Origin: Aquimarina longa SW024
GTDB lineage: Bacteria; Bacteroidota; Bacteroidia; Flavobacteriales; Flavobacteriaceae
Length of the DNA: 64,000 nt
NCBI RefSeq assembly: GCF_001401755.1
Contig: NZ_AVQK01000023.1
Span: 94,302 to 158,301, forward strand
Direction: 5' to 3'
A model generated the notes under the pieces. That model was not told the origin of the DNA. It saw only the letters and a program-made list of their open reading frames with translations, and ran no database searches. Position 1 is the first letter of the stretch. Every line of letters begins with the position of its first letter. The translations under genes and the position numbers were made by a program. Below are positions 48,863-57,754 of the stretch, in pieces.

Positions 48863-51800
48863 TTAAAACTCAACTGCTAGATGAAACAAGTAACGCTTCG
48901 ATGAAGGGAATGGTGTTACCTCAACCCCAGTTGATAATCCATTAGAACCAAAATTAGACACCTCTGGATCATAACTGTTATAATCAAAAATATTTATCAA
49001 GTTATTTCCTGAGAACCCTATTTTTAGGTTAGAGACATATCCTTTGAAGATTTGATCACGAAATTTACTAGGCAGATTATAATACACCCCTACTTCTCTT
49101 AGTCTTAAATATGATGCATCTTCCACAAACGGAGTTGCATTCTTCCCTTTAAAAGCATCTACTCTATAAACACCGTTTGGCTTTACTCCTGCGGGATCTA
49201 AATCTATATCATCATAATCAGGGCTTGTTCCTCCAAAATCAGTTAATAAGCTGGATAAATTAACATTATCACCTCCTTTTTTCCAATGCCATAAAAATGA
49301 TAATGTAAAATCTTTATATCGTAAATTATTACTCCAAGTCATCTGAAAATCAGGCTCCGAATCTCCTAGTACAGCTAAGTTACCACTACCATCGGTACCT
49401 ACAATCTGAGTTGCACTTTTTCCTTCTTCGATTCTAAATGAACCTAAACCAGTACCAAATCCTCCTAAGTTAAAAGGAGCAACTTCTAATTTTGTAATTT
49501 CTGATGTATTGGTAAAGTAGATCAGATTAGTATTCCATTCAAAATTTTCACTCTGCACCGGATTTGCATTTAACGCGATCTCAACACCTTTATTTTCCAA
49601 ACTACCAGCATTAGCAAATTTAGAAGAAAAACCAGTAGATGGTTCTATATTAGCTTGTAAAATAAGATCTTCCACTTTTTTATTATAATATGAAAATTCT
49701 AATCCTATTCTATTATTTAATAAGCCTACATCAAGCCCTACCTCTAGTTCTTTTTGTCTTTCTGGAGAAATACTTGGATCCCCAAGAGTTACAGGTAAAA
49801 CAATCCCAACATTACCACCAATTAATGAATTAGTATATGCTGTAAATAATGCTCCATTTGGCGCAAAATTTCCTGCCTCTCCGTACGCCGCTCTAATTTT
49901 TAATTGATTCATAAACTCTGCCTTCCAAAAATCAAAATTATGAAAGTTCACTGCTGCAGAAGCTTTTGGATAATAAAATATCTCGTTAGCATCTCCATTA
50001 TTATTAGATTTATCTCCTCGTATACCTATCGTAGCAATAATTTTATCTTGGAAATTTAATTCTTCTTGCACGAAAAAACCTTGATCTTCTTGCTCTCTTC
50101 TATCCTGCTTTATGTCTTTATTAGCTGCTTGCTCTATACTTGTTTGAGAAGCAATTAAATCTGTAACTGTATTTCTTATCGTATTTCTAGAAAAAGTTTG
50201 CTTAGTAATCCCTGCTTGGGTTCTAAAGTTAAGATCACTATCTGTAGTATAATTATGAACTAGAAAGGCTGAATAATTCGCATCTCTATTCTCTGTTGTT
50301 CCTATAGCATTTAAGCCATTTAAGCCTTTATTTGCTAACTTTTGAGATTGTAAGAATTCTGGAAAAAGTGCAGTTGTGATTAACTCATAATAATCAACTC
50401 CTCCTCTAAGAATTAATTTTAAATTTGAATTATCATACTCCAAGAGTTTTAGATCAAGTGCTCCTCCTACAATAAACCTATTTACATTTTCTCTATTAAT
50501 TACTTTATCTCTTGTTTGAAGAGGGTTTGATCCTGCGGAAGGATTATCTGGGTAATTACCATTAGCATCTGGATATAGGTTTGTCCAAGGTCTTGTAGAA
50601 GTAAGTGCCACTCCTATAGTAGTACCTGTATTATCATTATTAAAAAAACCTCTATCTGCTTGTGAATTGATATAGTTAGTAGACAAAGAAAGTTTTGCTC
50701 TTTTATCAAAAAAATCATGATTTAGATTAAAACGAATTGATTTTCTGTTATACCCAGTATTTTTTACAATACCATCTTCTTCATTATTAGAAAAAGCTGC
50801 ATAAAACAATGTATTATCAGATCCCCCAGATATATTAACACTGGTATTAGAAATAAATCCTTTTTCTCCATAAATCTCATCTTCGTAATCAAACAATTTT
50901 CCTGAATCTCTCGCTGCAGTAAAAAGTGCAACCTGAGCATTAGCAGCATCTCTAGAGTTTTGTTCCTCTATTGGCTTACTAGGATTAGGTTTAAAAAAGA
51001 AATCAAAGACCCTAGCTTCTGTAAACGTTCGTTGTCCTCTGGGATTAAGAATTGTATTAAATCCTACATCTTGCGAAAAAGAAATTTTTGTTTTTCCTTT
51101 TGTTCCTTTTTTAGTTGTAATTATAACTACCCCAGCAGCAGCTCTAGACCCATATATAGCAGCTGCAGAAGCACCTTTAAGGATCTCTACATTCTCTATA
51201 TCATCCGGATTTATATCTGCAATCCTGTTTGATGGGTTATCCTGATTGGAGGCATTACCTCCGCTAGCTGCTCCTGACACTGCATTTAAACCTGCAGCAG
51301 CAATACTATTATTATTTACATATACTCCATCTACAATATATAAAGGTTGAGAGTTTCCATTAATAGAAGTTACCCCTCTTAATTTTACTGATATCCCCCC
51401 TCCTGGAGCTCCAGAACTTTTGGTAATCAATGCCCCTGCAAACTTACCAGCTAACGCACCATCCAGAGTTTGAGGAGGTGTTAATCCTGCTAAATCTTCT
51501 GATGATATTGATGCAACTGCATTAGCAGCATTTCCTCTTTTTACCGAAGTCGCTAAACCCGTTACGATTACTTCTTCTAATGATTCTGAAGATTCTCTGA
51601 CATTAATTGTTATGCTCCCTGCTGTTGCCACAGAAACTACTTTTTCTGAAAATCCTAACGCAAATATCTTAAGGTTTACGGGTAGTTTGTTTACAGTAAT
51701 ACTAAAATTACCATCAATATCACTAGAGGTACCATTATTTGTTCCTTCCTCTACGACATTCATAAAAGCTGCTCCTTCTCCTGTCCCTTCTACAACCACT

Positions 51801-51895
51801 TTCCCTGTAATGGTCTCTTGAGCCAGTAGTATTGCTGGTGCAAAAATTAATAATAGCAAAATCTTCATTTTGCAAAAATGAATTTGTTTTTTCAT
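48863..51895 (-). CDS. SusC/RagA family TonB-dependent outer-membrane transporter
   Basis: From the ATG at 51895 (MKKQIHFCKMKILLLLIFAP signal; an ATG at 51943 only adds 16 residues) the 1010-aa product has an N-terminal CarboxypepD_reg-like domain (ITGKVVVEGTGEGAAFMNVV). The SusC plug follows with LEEVIVTGLATSVKRGNAA, GGISVKLRGVTSINGNSQPL and NVEILKGASAAAIYGSRAAA. The end (SKRYLFHLAVEF) closes the barrel. It imports ligands across the outer membrane together with the SusD protein downstream. An extracytoplasmic regulator was not found; the window offers no nearby SusR, hybrid two-component or sigma gene. Confidence 0.93.
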   Translation of the reverse strand: MKKQIHFCKMKILLLLIFAPAILLAQETITGKVVVEGTGEGAAFMNVVEEGTNNGTSSDIDGNFSITVNKLPVNLKIFALGFSEKVVSVATAGSITINVRESSESLEEVIVTGLATSVKRGNAANAVASISSEDLAGLTPPQTLDGALAGKFAGALITKSSGAPGGGISVKLRGVTSINGNSQPLYIVDGVYVNNNSIAAAGLNAVSGAASGGNASNQDNPSNRIADINPDDIENVEILKGASAAAIYGSRAAAGVVIITTKKGTKGKTKISFSQDVGFNTILNPRGQRTFTEARVFDFFFKPNPSKPIEEQNSRDAANAQVALFTAARDSGKLFDYEDEIYGEKGFISNTSVNISGGSDNTLFYAAFSNNEEDGIVKNTGYNRKSIRFNLNHDFFDKRAKLSLSTNYINSQADRGFFNNDNTGTTIGVALTSTRPWTNLYPDANGNYPDNPSAGSNPLQTRDKVINRENVNRFIVGGALDLKLLEYDNSNLKLILRGGVDYYELITTALFPEFLQSQKLANKGLNGLNAIGTTENRDANYSAFLVHNYTTDSDLNFRTQAGITKQTFSRNTIRNTVTDLIASQTSIEQAANKDIKQDRREQEDQGFFVQEELNFQDKIIATIGIRGDKSNNNGDANEIFYYPKASAAVNFHNFDFWKAEFMNQLKIRAAYGEAGNFAPNGALFTAYTNSLIGGNVGIVLPVTLGDPSISPERQKELEVGLDVGLLNNRIGLEFSYYNKKVEDLILQANIEPSTGFSSKFANAGSLENKGVEIALNANPVQSENFEWNTNLIYFTNTSEITKLEVAPFNLGGFGTGLGSFRIEEGKSATQIVGTDGSGNLAVLGDSEPDFQMTWSNNLRYKDFTLSFLWHWKKGGDNVNLSSLLTDFGGTSPDYDDIDLDPAGVKPNGVYRVDAFKGKNATPFVEDASYLRLREVGVYYNLPSKFRDQIFKGYVSNLKIGFSGNNLINIFDYNSYDPEVSNFGSNGLSTGVEVTPFPSSKRYLFHLAVEF

Positions 51896-52493
51896 AATGA
51901 TCTGTTTAAATGTTTGGTTAAATCTATTAAAAGATATTGACAAAAAAGTGTTAAAACTAACAATTGTTAATGTAAAGTGTGAAATTTATTACAAAAACCA
52001 CATAAAAACCCTAAAAAAATATAAAACAATCATCTTATTAAGATTTTTAACTTTAATAAATCTATCATTCATAAGAGTTCTTATATTCTAAAATCTTTCT
52101 AATTCGATGTTTACCCATAAAAAACTTATGTAAAAACCTTAAAAAGAATAATTACATTTACATTAGACTAACAAATAATTAACACACAAGCCATTGTTTA
52201 ATAAGTTTTATATTTGTTAAATCACTACATATATTACTTTTAAAGTTTCATATCAAAATCCTAAGTATCCCCAGTTCTTATTGCCTAAAAATAGAGTTGA
52301 TTAGATAATCACTAGATCACTTGGCTTTAAAAAACAAGATTAGCTCTTTTTTATAAACACTAGTAATTTATATACTACATCAGAAACAAAATCTAGGAGA
52401 ATTCTATGGATCGAATTTATAGGTTTCATTTTCATCAAAACATCATATTTTTTTATATTAAACTTCTTATTTTTGCACCCTTAACACGCAATT
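51896..52493. promoter_or_regulatory. Divergent promoter region of susC and aspS
   Basis: A 598-bp gene-free stretch. For aspS a good TATTTTTG element lies at 52468-52475. I could not find a clear matching element for susC. There is no ORF, tRNA or long palindrome. The AT content is high, with runs such as GTTTTATATTTGTTAAA at 52206-52222. Confidence 0.45.
52468..52475 (+). promoter_or_regulatory. Candidate -7 element for aspS
   Basis: TATTTTTG is an exact TAnnTTTG match, 18 bp before the aspS ATG. A short 5' leader is implied. The -33 TTG is not obvious. Confidence 0.5.
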
Positions 52494-54242
52494 ATGTATA
52501 GAAGTCATTCATGTGGTGAACTACGCCCCTCAGATACCAATAAAGAAGTAACCCTATCAGGATGGGTACAAAAAACCCGAGATAAAGGTTTTATGATATG
52601 GGTTGATCTTAGAGATCGCTATGGTATTACTCAATTAATGTTTGATGAAGAGCGTACCTCAGCAAAGGTTATCGAAAAAGCTAAAACACTAGGAAGAGAA
52701 TTTGTGATCCAAGTAAAAGGAACAGTAATCGAGCGTGAATCCAAAAATGCTAATATTCCTACTGGAGATATTGAAGTCTTAGTAAGTGAATTGACCATTC
52801 TTAATGAATCAATAGTTCCTCCTTTTACCATAGAAGATCAAACTGATGGAGGAGAAGATATCCGTATGAAATATCGCTACCTAGATATTCGACGTAATCC
52901 TGTAAAAAACAATTTGATGTTTCGCCATCAGGTAGGGATGAAAATTAGGAATTACCTATCACAAGAAGGGTTTATAGAGGTCGAGACACCTTACTTAATT
53001 AAATCTACTCCCGAAGGAGCTCGCGATTTTGTAGTACCATCACGGATGAATGAAGGACAGTTCTATGCTCTTCCACAATCTCCACAGACGTTTAAGCAAT
53101 TACTGATGGTTGGAGGAATGGATAAATACTTTCAGATTGTAAAATGCTTTAGGGATGAAGATCTAAGAGCTGATAGACAACCAGAATTTACACAGATAGA
53201 TTGCGAGATGGCATTTGTAGAGCAAGAGGATATTTTAAATATATTCGAGGGTCTTACTCGTAATCTACTATCTGAAATAAAAGGGGTTGAAATTGGGAAT
53301 TTCCCAAGAATGACCTATGATGAAGCTATGCGAACTTATGGTAATGATAAACCAGATATAAGATTCGATATGAAATTTGGTGAGCTTAATGAAGTTGCGC
53401 AACATAAGGATTTTAAAGTCTTTAATGATGCTGAACTAGTAGTAGGTATTGCTGTTCCTAGCGGAGCATCGTATACCAGAAAAGAGATTGACAAGCTTAT
53501 TGATTGGGTAAAGCGCCCGCAAGTTGGTGCATTAGGCATGGTATATGCTAAATGTAATAATGATGGCACCTATAAATCTTCTGTAGATAAGTTCTATGAT
53601 CAAGATGATTTAGCCAAATGGGCAGAAGTAACTGGCGCTAAACCTGGTGATTTAATCTGTGTACTGTCTGGTCAATCTCATAAAGTAAGAGCACAATTAA
53701 GTGCATTGCGTATGGAACTTGCAGAACGACTTGGATTAAGAAATCCAGAAGAATTCGCTCCTCTATGGGTTGTTGATTTCCCTTTATTAGAGTGGGATGA
53801 AGATACTGAACGCTACCACGCTATGCATCACCCGTTCACTTCTCCAAAACCAGAAGATATTGCTTTATTAGATACGAATCCTGGTGATGTACGTGCTAAT
53901 GCTTATGATTTAGTTCTAAATGGTAATGAAATTGGTGGTGGTTCTATTCGTATACATGATAAGGAGACACAGGCTTTAATGTTTGATCACCTTGGATTTA
54001 CTCCAGAAGAGGCAAAAGCACAGTTTGGATTTTTAATGGATGCATTCCAATATGGAGCTCCTCCTCATGGTGGGATCGCATTTGGATTCGATAGATTAGT
54101 TGCTATTCTTGGAGGTCAAGAAACGATCAGAGATTTTATCGCTTTTCCTAAAAATAATAATGGACGAGATGTAATGATAGATGCCCCGTCAAATATTGAC
54201 ACTGAACAGCTTAAAGAATTAAATATACAACTAGATTTATAA
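52494..54242 (+). CDS. aspS: Aspartyl-tRNA synthetase
   Basis: The 582-aa product charges tRNA-Asp. It begins [20 protein letters not shown], typical for bacterial AspS, with an OB-fold anticodon-binding domain (residues 15-110, [20 protein letters not shown]). The class II core has motif 2-like [20 protein letters not shown] followed by [17 protein letters not shown] insertion lies in the middle (about 280-420), and motif 3 near the end is [15 protein letters not shown]. The length and architecture are as in E. coli. A TATTTTTG promoter candidate lies just upstream and a terminator downstream. Confidence 0.97.
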   Translation: MYRSHSCGELRPSDTNKEVTLSGWVQKTRDKGFMIWVDLRDRYGITQLMFDEERTSAKVIEKAKTLGREFVIQVKGTVIERESKNANIPTGDIEVLVSELTILNESIVPPFTIEDQTDGGEDIRMKYRYLDIRRNPVKNNLMFRHQVGMKIRNYLSQEGFIEVETPYLIKSTPEGARDFVVPSRMNEGQFYALPQSPQTFKQLLMVGGMDKYFQIVKCFRDEDLRADRQPEFTQIDCEMAFVEQEDILNIFEGLTRNLLSEIKGVEIGNFPRMTYDEAMRTYGNDKPDIRFDMKFGELNEVAQHKDFKVFNDAELVVGIAVPSGASYTRKEIDKLIDWVKRPQVGALGMVYAKCNNDGTYKSSVDKFYDQDDLAKWAEVTGAKPGDLICVLSGQSHKVRAQLSALRMELAERLGLRNPEEFAPLWVVDFPLLEWDEDTERYHAMHHPFTSPKPEDIALLDTNPGDVRANAYDLVLNGNEIGGGSIRIHDKETQALMFDHLGFTPEEAKAQFGFLMDAFQYGAPPHGGIAFGFDRLVAILGGQETIRDFIAFPKNNNGRDVMIDAPSNIDTEQLKELNIQLDL

Positions 54243-54285
54243 TATAATACCTATTTTTATAGGTATATAAATTTCAAATAATATC

Positions 54286-54309
54286 AATCCTGCTTATGGC
54301 AGGATTTTT
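54286..54309 (+). terminator. Rho-independent terminator after aspS
   Basis: AATCCTGC (54286-54293) pairs with GCAGGATT (54299-54306) around TTATG and is followed by a U-run. A second stem TACCTAT/ATAGGTA lies at 54248-54265. Confidence 0.88.
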
Positions 54310-54342
54310 ATTACCTTTAAAAACGATATAAGTTAAATACAC

Positions 54343-56130
54343 ATGTCTCTCCAAAAGAAAAAGACACTACTATATAGAATCCTAAAATGGCGTTATCGTT
54401 ACATTTCTGACAAAACTTTTATCCTGATTCTAAGTGTTCTTGTTGGATTTACTGCTGGACTTGTTTCGCTTTTATTAAAAAATCTTACGCACCTTATACA
54501 AGTAGTTTTAGAAAGTGATATTATTTCTTGGCAAGCTTCTTTTTATTTTATTATCCCTATAATTGGGTTACTTATCATTTATATAATCACTAAATATATA
54601 GTTAAGAAAGATGTACAATCTGCTATACCGCTAATTCTCTATTCACTTTCTAAAAAAAAGGCTATCATTAAACCCATCCATGGGTATTTACCTCTTATTT
54701 TAGCTCCAATCACTGTAGGTTTTGGAGGATCAGTAGGACTTCTGGGACCTGCAATCAGTTCTGGATCAGCACTAAGTTCTAGTTTTAGCAATCTATTCCA
54801 TATCAATCAAAAAACTAGAGTACTACTTATCGGATGTGCTTCTGCAGGAGCTATTTCTGCAGTATTTAAATCTCCTTTAGCAGGTTTGGTTTTTGCTGTA
54901 GAAGTATTTAGCTTAGATCTTACTTTAGCCTCTCTACTACCCCTACTCTTTGCTTCAGTATCCTCTATTATTACATCTTATTTCTTTTTAGGAGATGAAG
55001 TATTATTTAGTTTTAATGTTATAGAAAAGTTTGACATCTACGATACTCCTTTTTATATTATTCTAGGTATTGGTACTGCAATTGCTTCTATCTATTTTAC
55101 TAAAATGTATTTTGGGATACTTCATTTTTTCAATCGTTTTTCTAAAAAAATTCACAAACTGTTAATCGGTGGAGTCACTATTGGAATTATGCTATATTTT
55201 ATCCCTCCCCTATATGGAGAAGGTCTTGGGTTTATAAATGATTTATTGAGAGGAGATCACTTAACAGCTATTGGCAAAACCCCATTTGATACCATGACAG
55301 GTAACATTTGGGTTATTATTGCATTACTAACCGGTATTACTATTTTTAAGGCAATTGCGATGACAGCTACATTTGCTGCAGGAGGTGCAGGCGGAATATT
55401 TATCCCTACTATGGTTATGGGTAGCGCATTAGGCAATGTTGTATCTAAAGTAATTAATAATCTAGGAATAGGATTTCATGTTTCTGAAGCTAATTTTACA
55501 TTACTAGGAATGGCAGGGCTTATCGCAGGTGTACTCCATGCACCACTTACTTCAATATTTTTAATTGCAGAAATCACGTCTAGTTATGAACTGTTTGTTC
55601 CTCTAATGATCACGACAGCAATATCATTTATTATTTCAAAAAATAGAATAGAACATAATATCTATACCCGAGAACTAGCAGAGCAAGGACATTTACTAAC
55701 ACATGATAAGGATCAAACTGTACTGACCTTAATGAATCTAGAGGAGTGTATAGAAACTAATTTTATAGCTGTAAAACCCGAATATACCTTAAAACAATTA
55801 TTAAGTGAAGCGGTAGCAAAGTCAAATAGAAATCTTTTCCCTGTTATTGATGAGTCCGAGTGTCTCATAGGTATTGTTTCATTAGATGATATTAGAGATA
55901 TTATGTTTGATATCTCTCTATATCATAGAACAACTGTAGACTCTCTTATGAATCAAGTATCGGATAGTATTATATATGAGCATGATAATGCAAAATCAGC
56001 AATGAAAAAGTTTCAAGATACAGGAGCTTGGAATCTTCCTGTACTTAAAGACGGAAAATATTTTGGATTTATTTCAAAATCAAAATTGCTTACTGCATAT
56101 CGCAGAAAGTTAATTAATTTTACACGATAA
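54343..56130 (+). CDS. ClC-family chloride channel/transporter with CBS domains, gating glutamate replaced
   Basis: The 595-aa product has the ClC membrane core (residues about 25-440) and two CBS domains (about 460-590). ClC selectivity-filter segments are seen: GFGGSVGLLGPAISSGSA at 127-144 and GGAGGIFIPTMVMGSALGN. In most members the first reads GxEGP with Glu as the gate; here position 134 is Leu (codon CTG), so the gating Glu is missing. Loss of that Glu in studied proteins gives leaky or channel-like, uncoupled behaviour. This is inference for this protein. It follows aspS after a terminator. Confidence 0.9.
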   Translation: MSLQKKKTLLYRILKWRYRYISDKTFILILSVLVGFTAGLVSLLLKNLTHLIQVVLESDIISWQASFYFIIPIIGLLIIYIITKYIVKKDVQSAIPLILYSLSKKKAIIKPIHGYLPLILAPITVGFGGSVGLLGPAISSGSALSSSFSNLFHINQKTRVLLIGCASAGAISAVFKSPLAGLVFAVEVFSLDLTLASLLPLLFASVSSIITSYFFLGDEVLFSFNVIEKFDIYDTPFYIILGIGTAIASIYFTKMYFGILHFFNRFSKKIHKLLIGGVTIGIMLYFIPPLYGEGLGFINDLLRGDHLTAIGKTPFDTMTGNIWVIIALLTGITIFKAIAMTATFAAGGAGGIFIPTMVMGSALGNVVSKVINNLGIGFHVSEANFTLLGMAGLIAGVLHAPLTSIFLIAEITSSYELFVPLMITTAISFIISKNRIEHNIYTRELAEQGHLLTHDKDQTVLTLMNLEECIETNFIAVKPEYTLKQLLSEAVAKSNRNLFPVIDESECLIGIVSLDDIRDIMFDISLYHRTTVDSLMNQVSDSIIYEHDNAKSAMKKFQDTGAWNLPVLKDGKYFGFISKSKLLTAYRRKLINFTR

Positions 56131-56185
56131 ATCCATTATGATTTTATCGTAAATCATTTATAAACGTAGACCATAATTCATACAA

Positions 56186-56443
56186 ATGAAATATATAATC
56201 CGAATACTTTTTATAGCCATTGTTATTCTAATTAGCGTTGGATATTATTTTAAAAATACAGGCGATCATATAACCGGAGATAAATTAGTAGGAATCGGGA
56301 TATTAGTTTCTTCATTTATTTTAATGCCTCTTTTTATTTACTACCGATGGAAAGATAAAAAAGTAAAGGATTATATGCTTACTGAAGAAAACCTAAAAAA
56401 AATGAGAGATTATGATCAAAATAGAGAAAATAACAACTCTTAG
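56186..56443 (+). CDS. Small two-helix membrane protein
   Basis: The 85-aa product has two hydrophobic helices (IIRILFIAIVILISVGYYF and LVGIGILVSSFILMPLFIYY) and a charged tail (RWKDKKVKDYMLTEENLKKM) that should face the cytoplasm. It lies 55 bp after the ClC gene and 87 bp before csp in the same direction. A clean positive-inside pattern supports a real gene. Similar small proteins occur next to unrelated genes in Flavobacteriaceae, with no function known to me. Confidence 0.65.
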   Translation: MKYIIRILFIAIVILISVGYYFKNTGDHITGDKLVGIGILVSSFILMPLFIYYRWKDKKVKDYMLTEENLKKMRDYDQNRENNNS

Positions 56444-56530
56444 TTTTAAAAAAAATTCACTTTCTAATAACCATTTCTATAAAATTAAAAACTACCTTTA
56501 GAATTCAAAATACATATTATCTTAATTACA

Positions 56531-56728
56531 ATGGAAGGAACAGTAAAATTTTTTAATGAATCAAAAGGTTACGGATTTATTACCAACGACGAAACAGGAA
56601 AAGACATCTTTGTACACATCTCAGGAATTGATGGTGAAGCATTAAATGAAGGTGACAAAGTAGAATACCATGAAGAAAATGGCAAAAAAGGGCTTACTGC
56701 TGCGGGTGTACGCCTAGTTCATGGATAA
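56531..56728 (+). CDS. Cold-shock domain RNA/DNA-binding protein
   Basis: The 65-aa product is one cold-shock domain with RNP1 KGYGFI (12-17) and RNP2 DIFVHI (25-30), and the ends MEGTVKFFNESKGYGF and GLTAAGVRLVHG fit. It binds single-stranded RNA or DNA and is expected to melt structured mRNA. It has a near-consensus TACCTTTA at 56493-56500 in front and a Rho-independent terminator 28 bp after the stop. Confidence 0.95.
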   Translation: MEGTVKFFNESKGYGFITNDETGKDIFVHISGIDGEALNEGDKVEYHEENGKKGLTAAGVRLVHG

Positions 56729-56755
56729 AACATCTTATCCTTAAAGTTTAGAAAG

Positions 56756-56781
56756 CACTACAATAGATGTAGTGTTTTTTT
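56756..56781 (+). terminator. Rho-independent terminator after csp
   Basis: CACTACA (56756-56762) pairs with TGTAGTG (56768-56774), loop ATAGA, followed by seven T's (56775-56781). Confidence 0.92.
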
Positions 56782-56833
56782 GTTTTCAATCATCTTTATA
56801 TATTGCATTAATACAATACTATAACTAAGTTAC

Positions 56834-56925
56834 GCCTCCAGAACCTCATGAGGTATGCTCCCAGAGAACACATTTTATTTTCGTAGCAATTTTCGAAGAA
56901 TTAAACTCTCGATGAGGGATTAAAA
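56834..56925. repeat. Dispersed palindromic intergenic repeat, copy 2
   Basis: It shares CTCATGAGGTATGCTCCCAG, then a T-rich centre, CGTAGCAATTTTCGAAGAAT, and the end GATGAGGGATTAAAAA with copy 1 at 590-687. It lies between the csp terminator and the convergent exonuclease gene, where no coding constraint applies. The remainder of 56729-57082 shows no gene. Confidence 0.75.
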
Positions 56926-57082
56926 ACTCCTAAATACATAGTATATTTCGAGAACTTTCTTGCTTATACTCTAAAAAATCTAGTATACTCCCTACTGAAA
57001 CATCCTAGTACGCTAAGAAATCCCAACGATGTATTCTCTACTATCTTATACATCCATCTGCTTTATTTACAATTACAAAGCC

Positions 57083-57754
57083 TTATTTTATTTTAAATAA
57101 ATAAGGGAGCTCTATTTTTTTACTTTTATTTAGTCTTGCTAATATCTTAAGAAAAGCCATAGCAGTAATAAACGCATCCCCTGCTGCTGTATGCCGATCA
57201 CTTTTAGAAATTTTAAGATCCATACACAAGTCATCTAGGCTATATTGTATGTTTTGATAATCATTATAATACACCAAATGTTTTGTTTTTTTATAAAGGA
57301 TACTTGTATCTAAAAATGCATTCTTTAACACACCTAATCCATTTCTTTTCAAAGCTTTATCAATCATCTTCCTATCAAACTCTGCATAATGTGCAACAAG
57401 GATCGCATCGCCTATATAGTTTATGAATAATTCCAAAGCCATTCTTTCGGAGATTTTTCCAAAATTATTATCTCTTCTAATACCGTGGATAGGTACCGTT
57501 TGCTCTTTAAAAACATCTTGCTCTAGATAGACCTCTAATTGATCAGACACATCAATACTTTTATTTATAATTGTAATTCCACCAATAGATAAAATTCGAT
57601 CTTCTGTATAATCAAAGCCTGTAGTTTCTGTATCAAAAGCAATAAAACGAGCAGTATCTAGTGACTTATTTTGATTTTTTTTATCAAAAAGCTTTATATA
57701 TTCTTTCCAGAAATCAGGATACTCTTCTTTATTTTTTTTAGTCCAGAATTGCAT
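57083..57754 (-). CDS. DEDDh 3'-5' exonuclease (DnaQ-like)
   Basis: The 223-aa product shows three Exo motifs: ExoI RFIAFDTETTGFDYTED (Asp, Glu at about 39-41), ExoII ILVAHYAEFDRKMIDKA (Asp), and ExoIII DRHTAAGDAFITAMAFLKIL (His and Asp), which makes it DEDDh. It resembles the exonuclease domain of DNA polymerase III epsilon. Its ATG directly follows the stop of the DUF294 gene (57755), so they form a two-gene operon. In some other bacteria, DUF294-CBS proteins also lie next to such exonuclease genes. The substrate is not known. Confidence 0.92.
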   Translation of the reverse strand: MQFWTKKNKEEYPDFWKEYIKLFDKKNQNKSLDTARFIAFDTETTGFDYTEDRILSIGGITIINKSIDVSDQLEVYLEQDVFKEQTVPIHGIRRDNNFGKISERMALELFINYIGDAILVAHYAEFDRKMIDKALKRNGLGVLKNAFLDTSILYKKTKHLVYYNDYQNIQYSLDDLCMDLKISKSDRHTAAGDAFITAMAFLKILARLNKSKKIELPYLFKIK

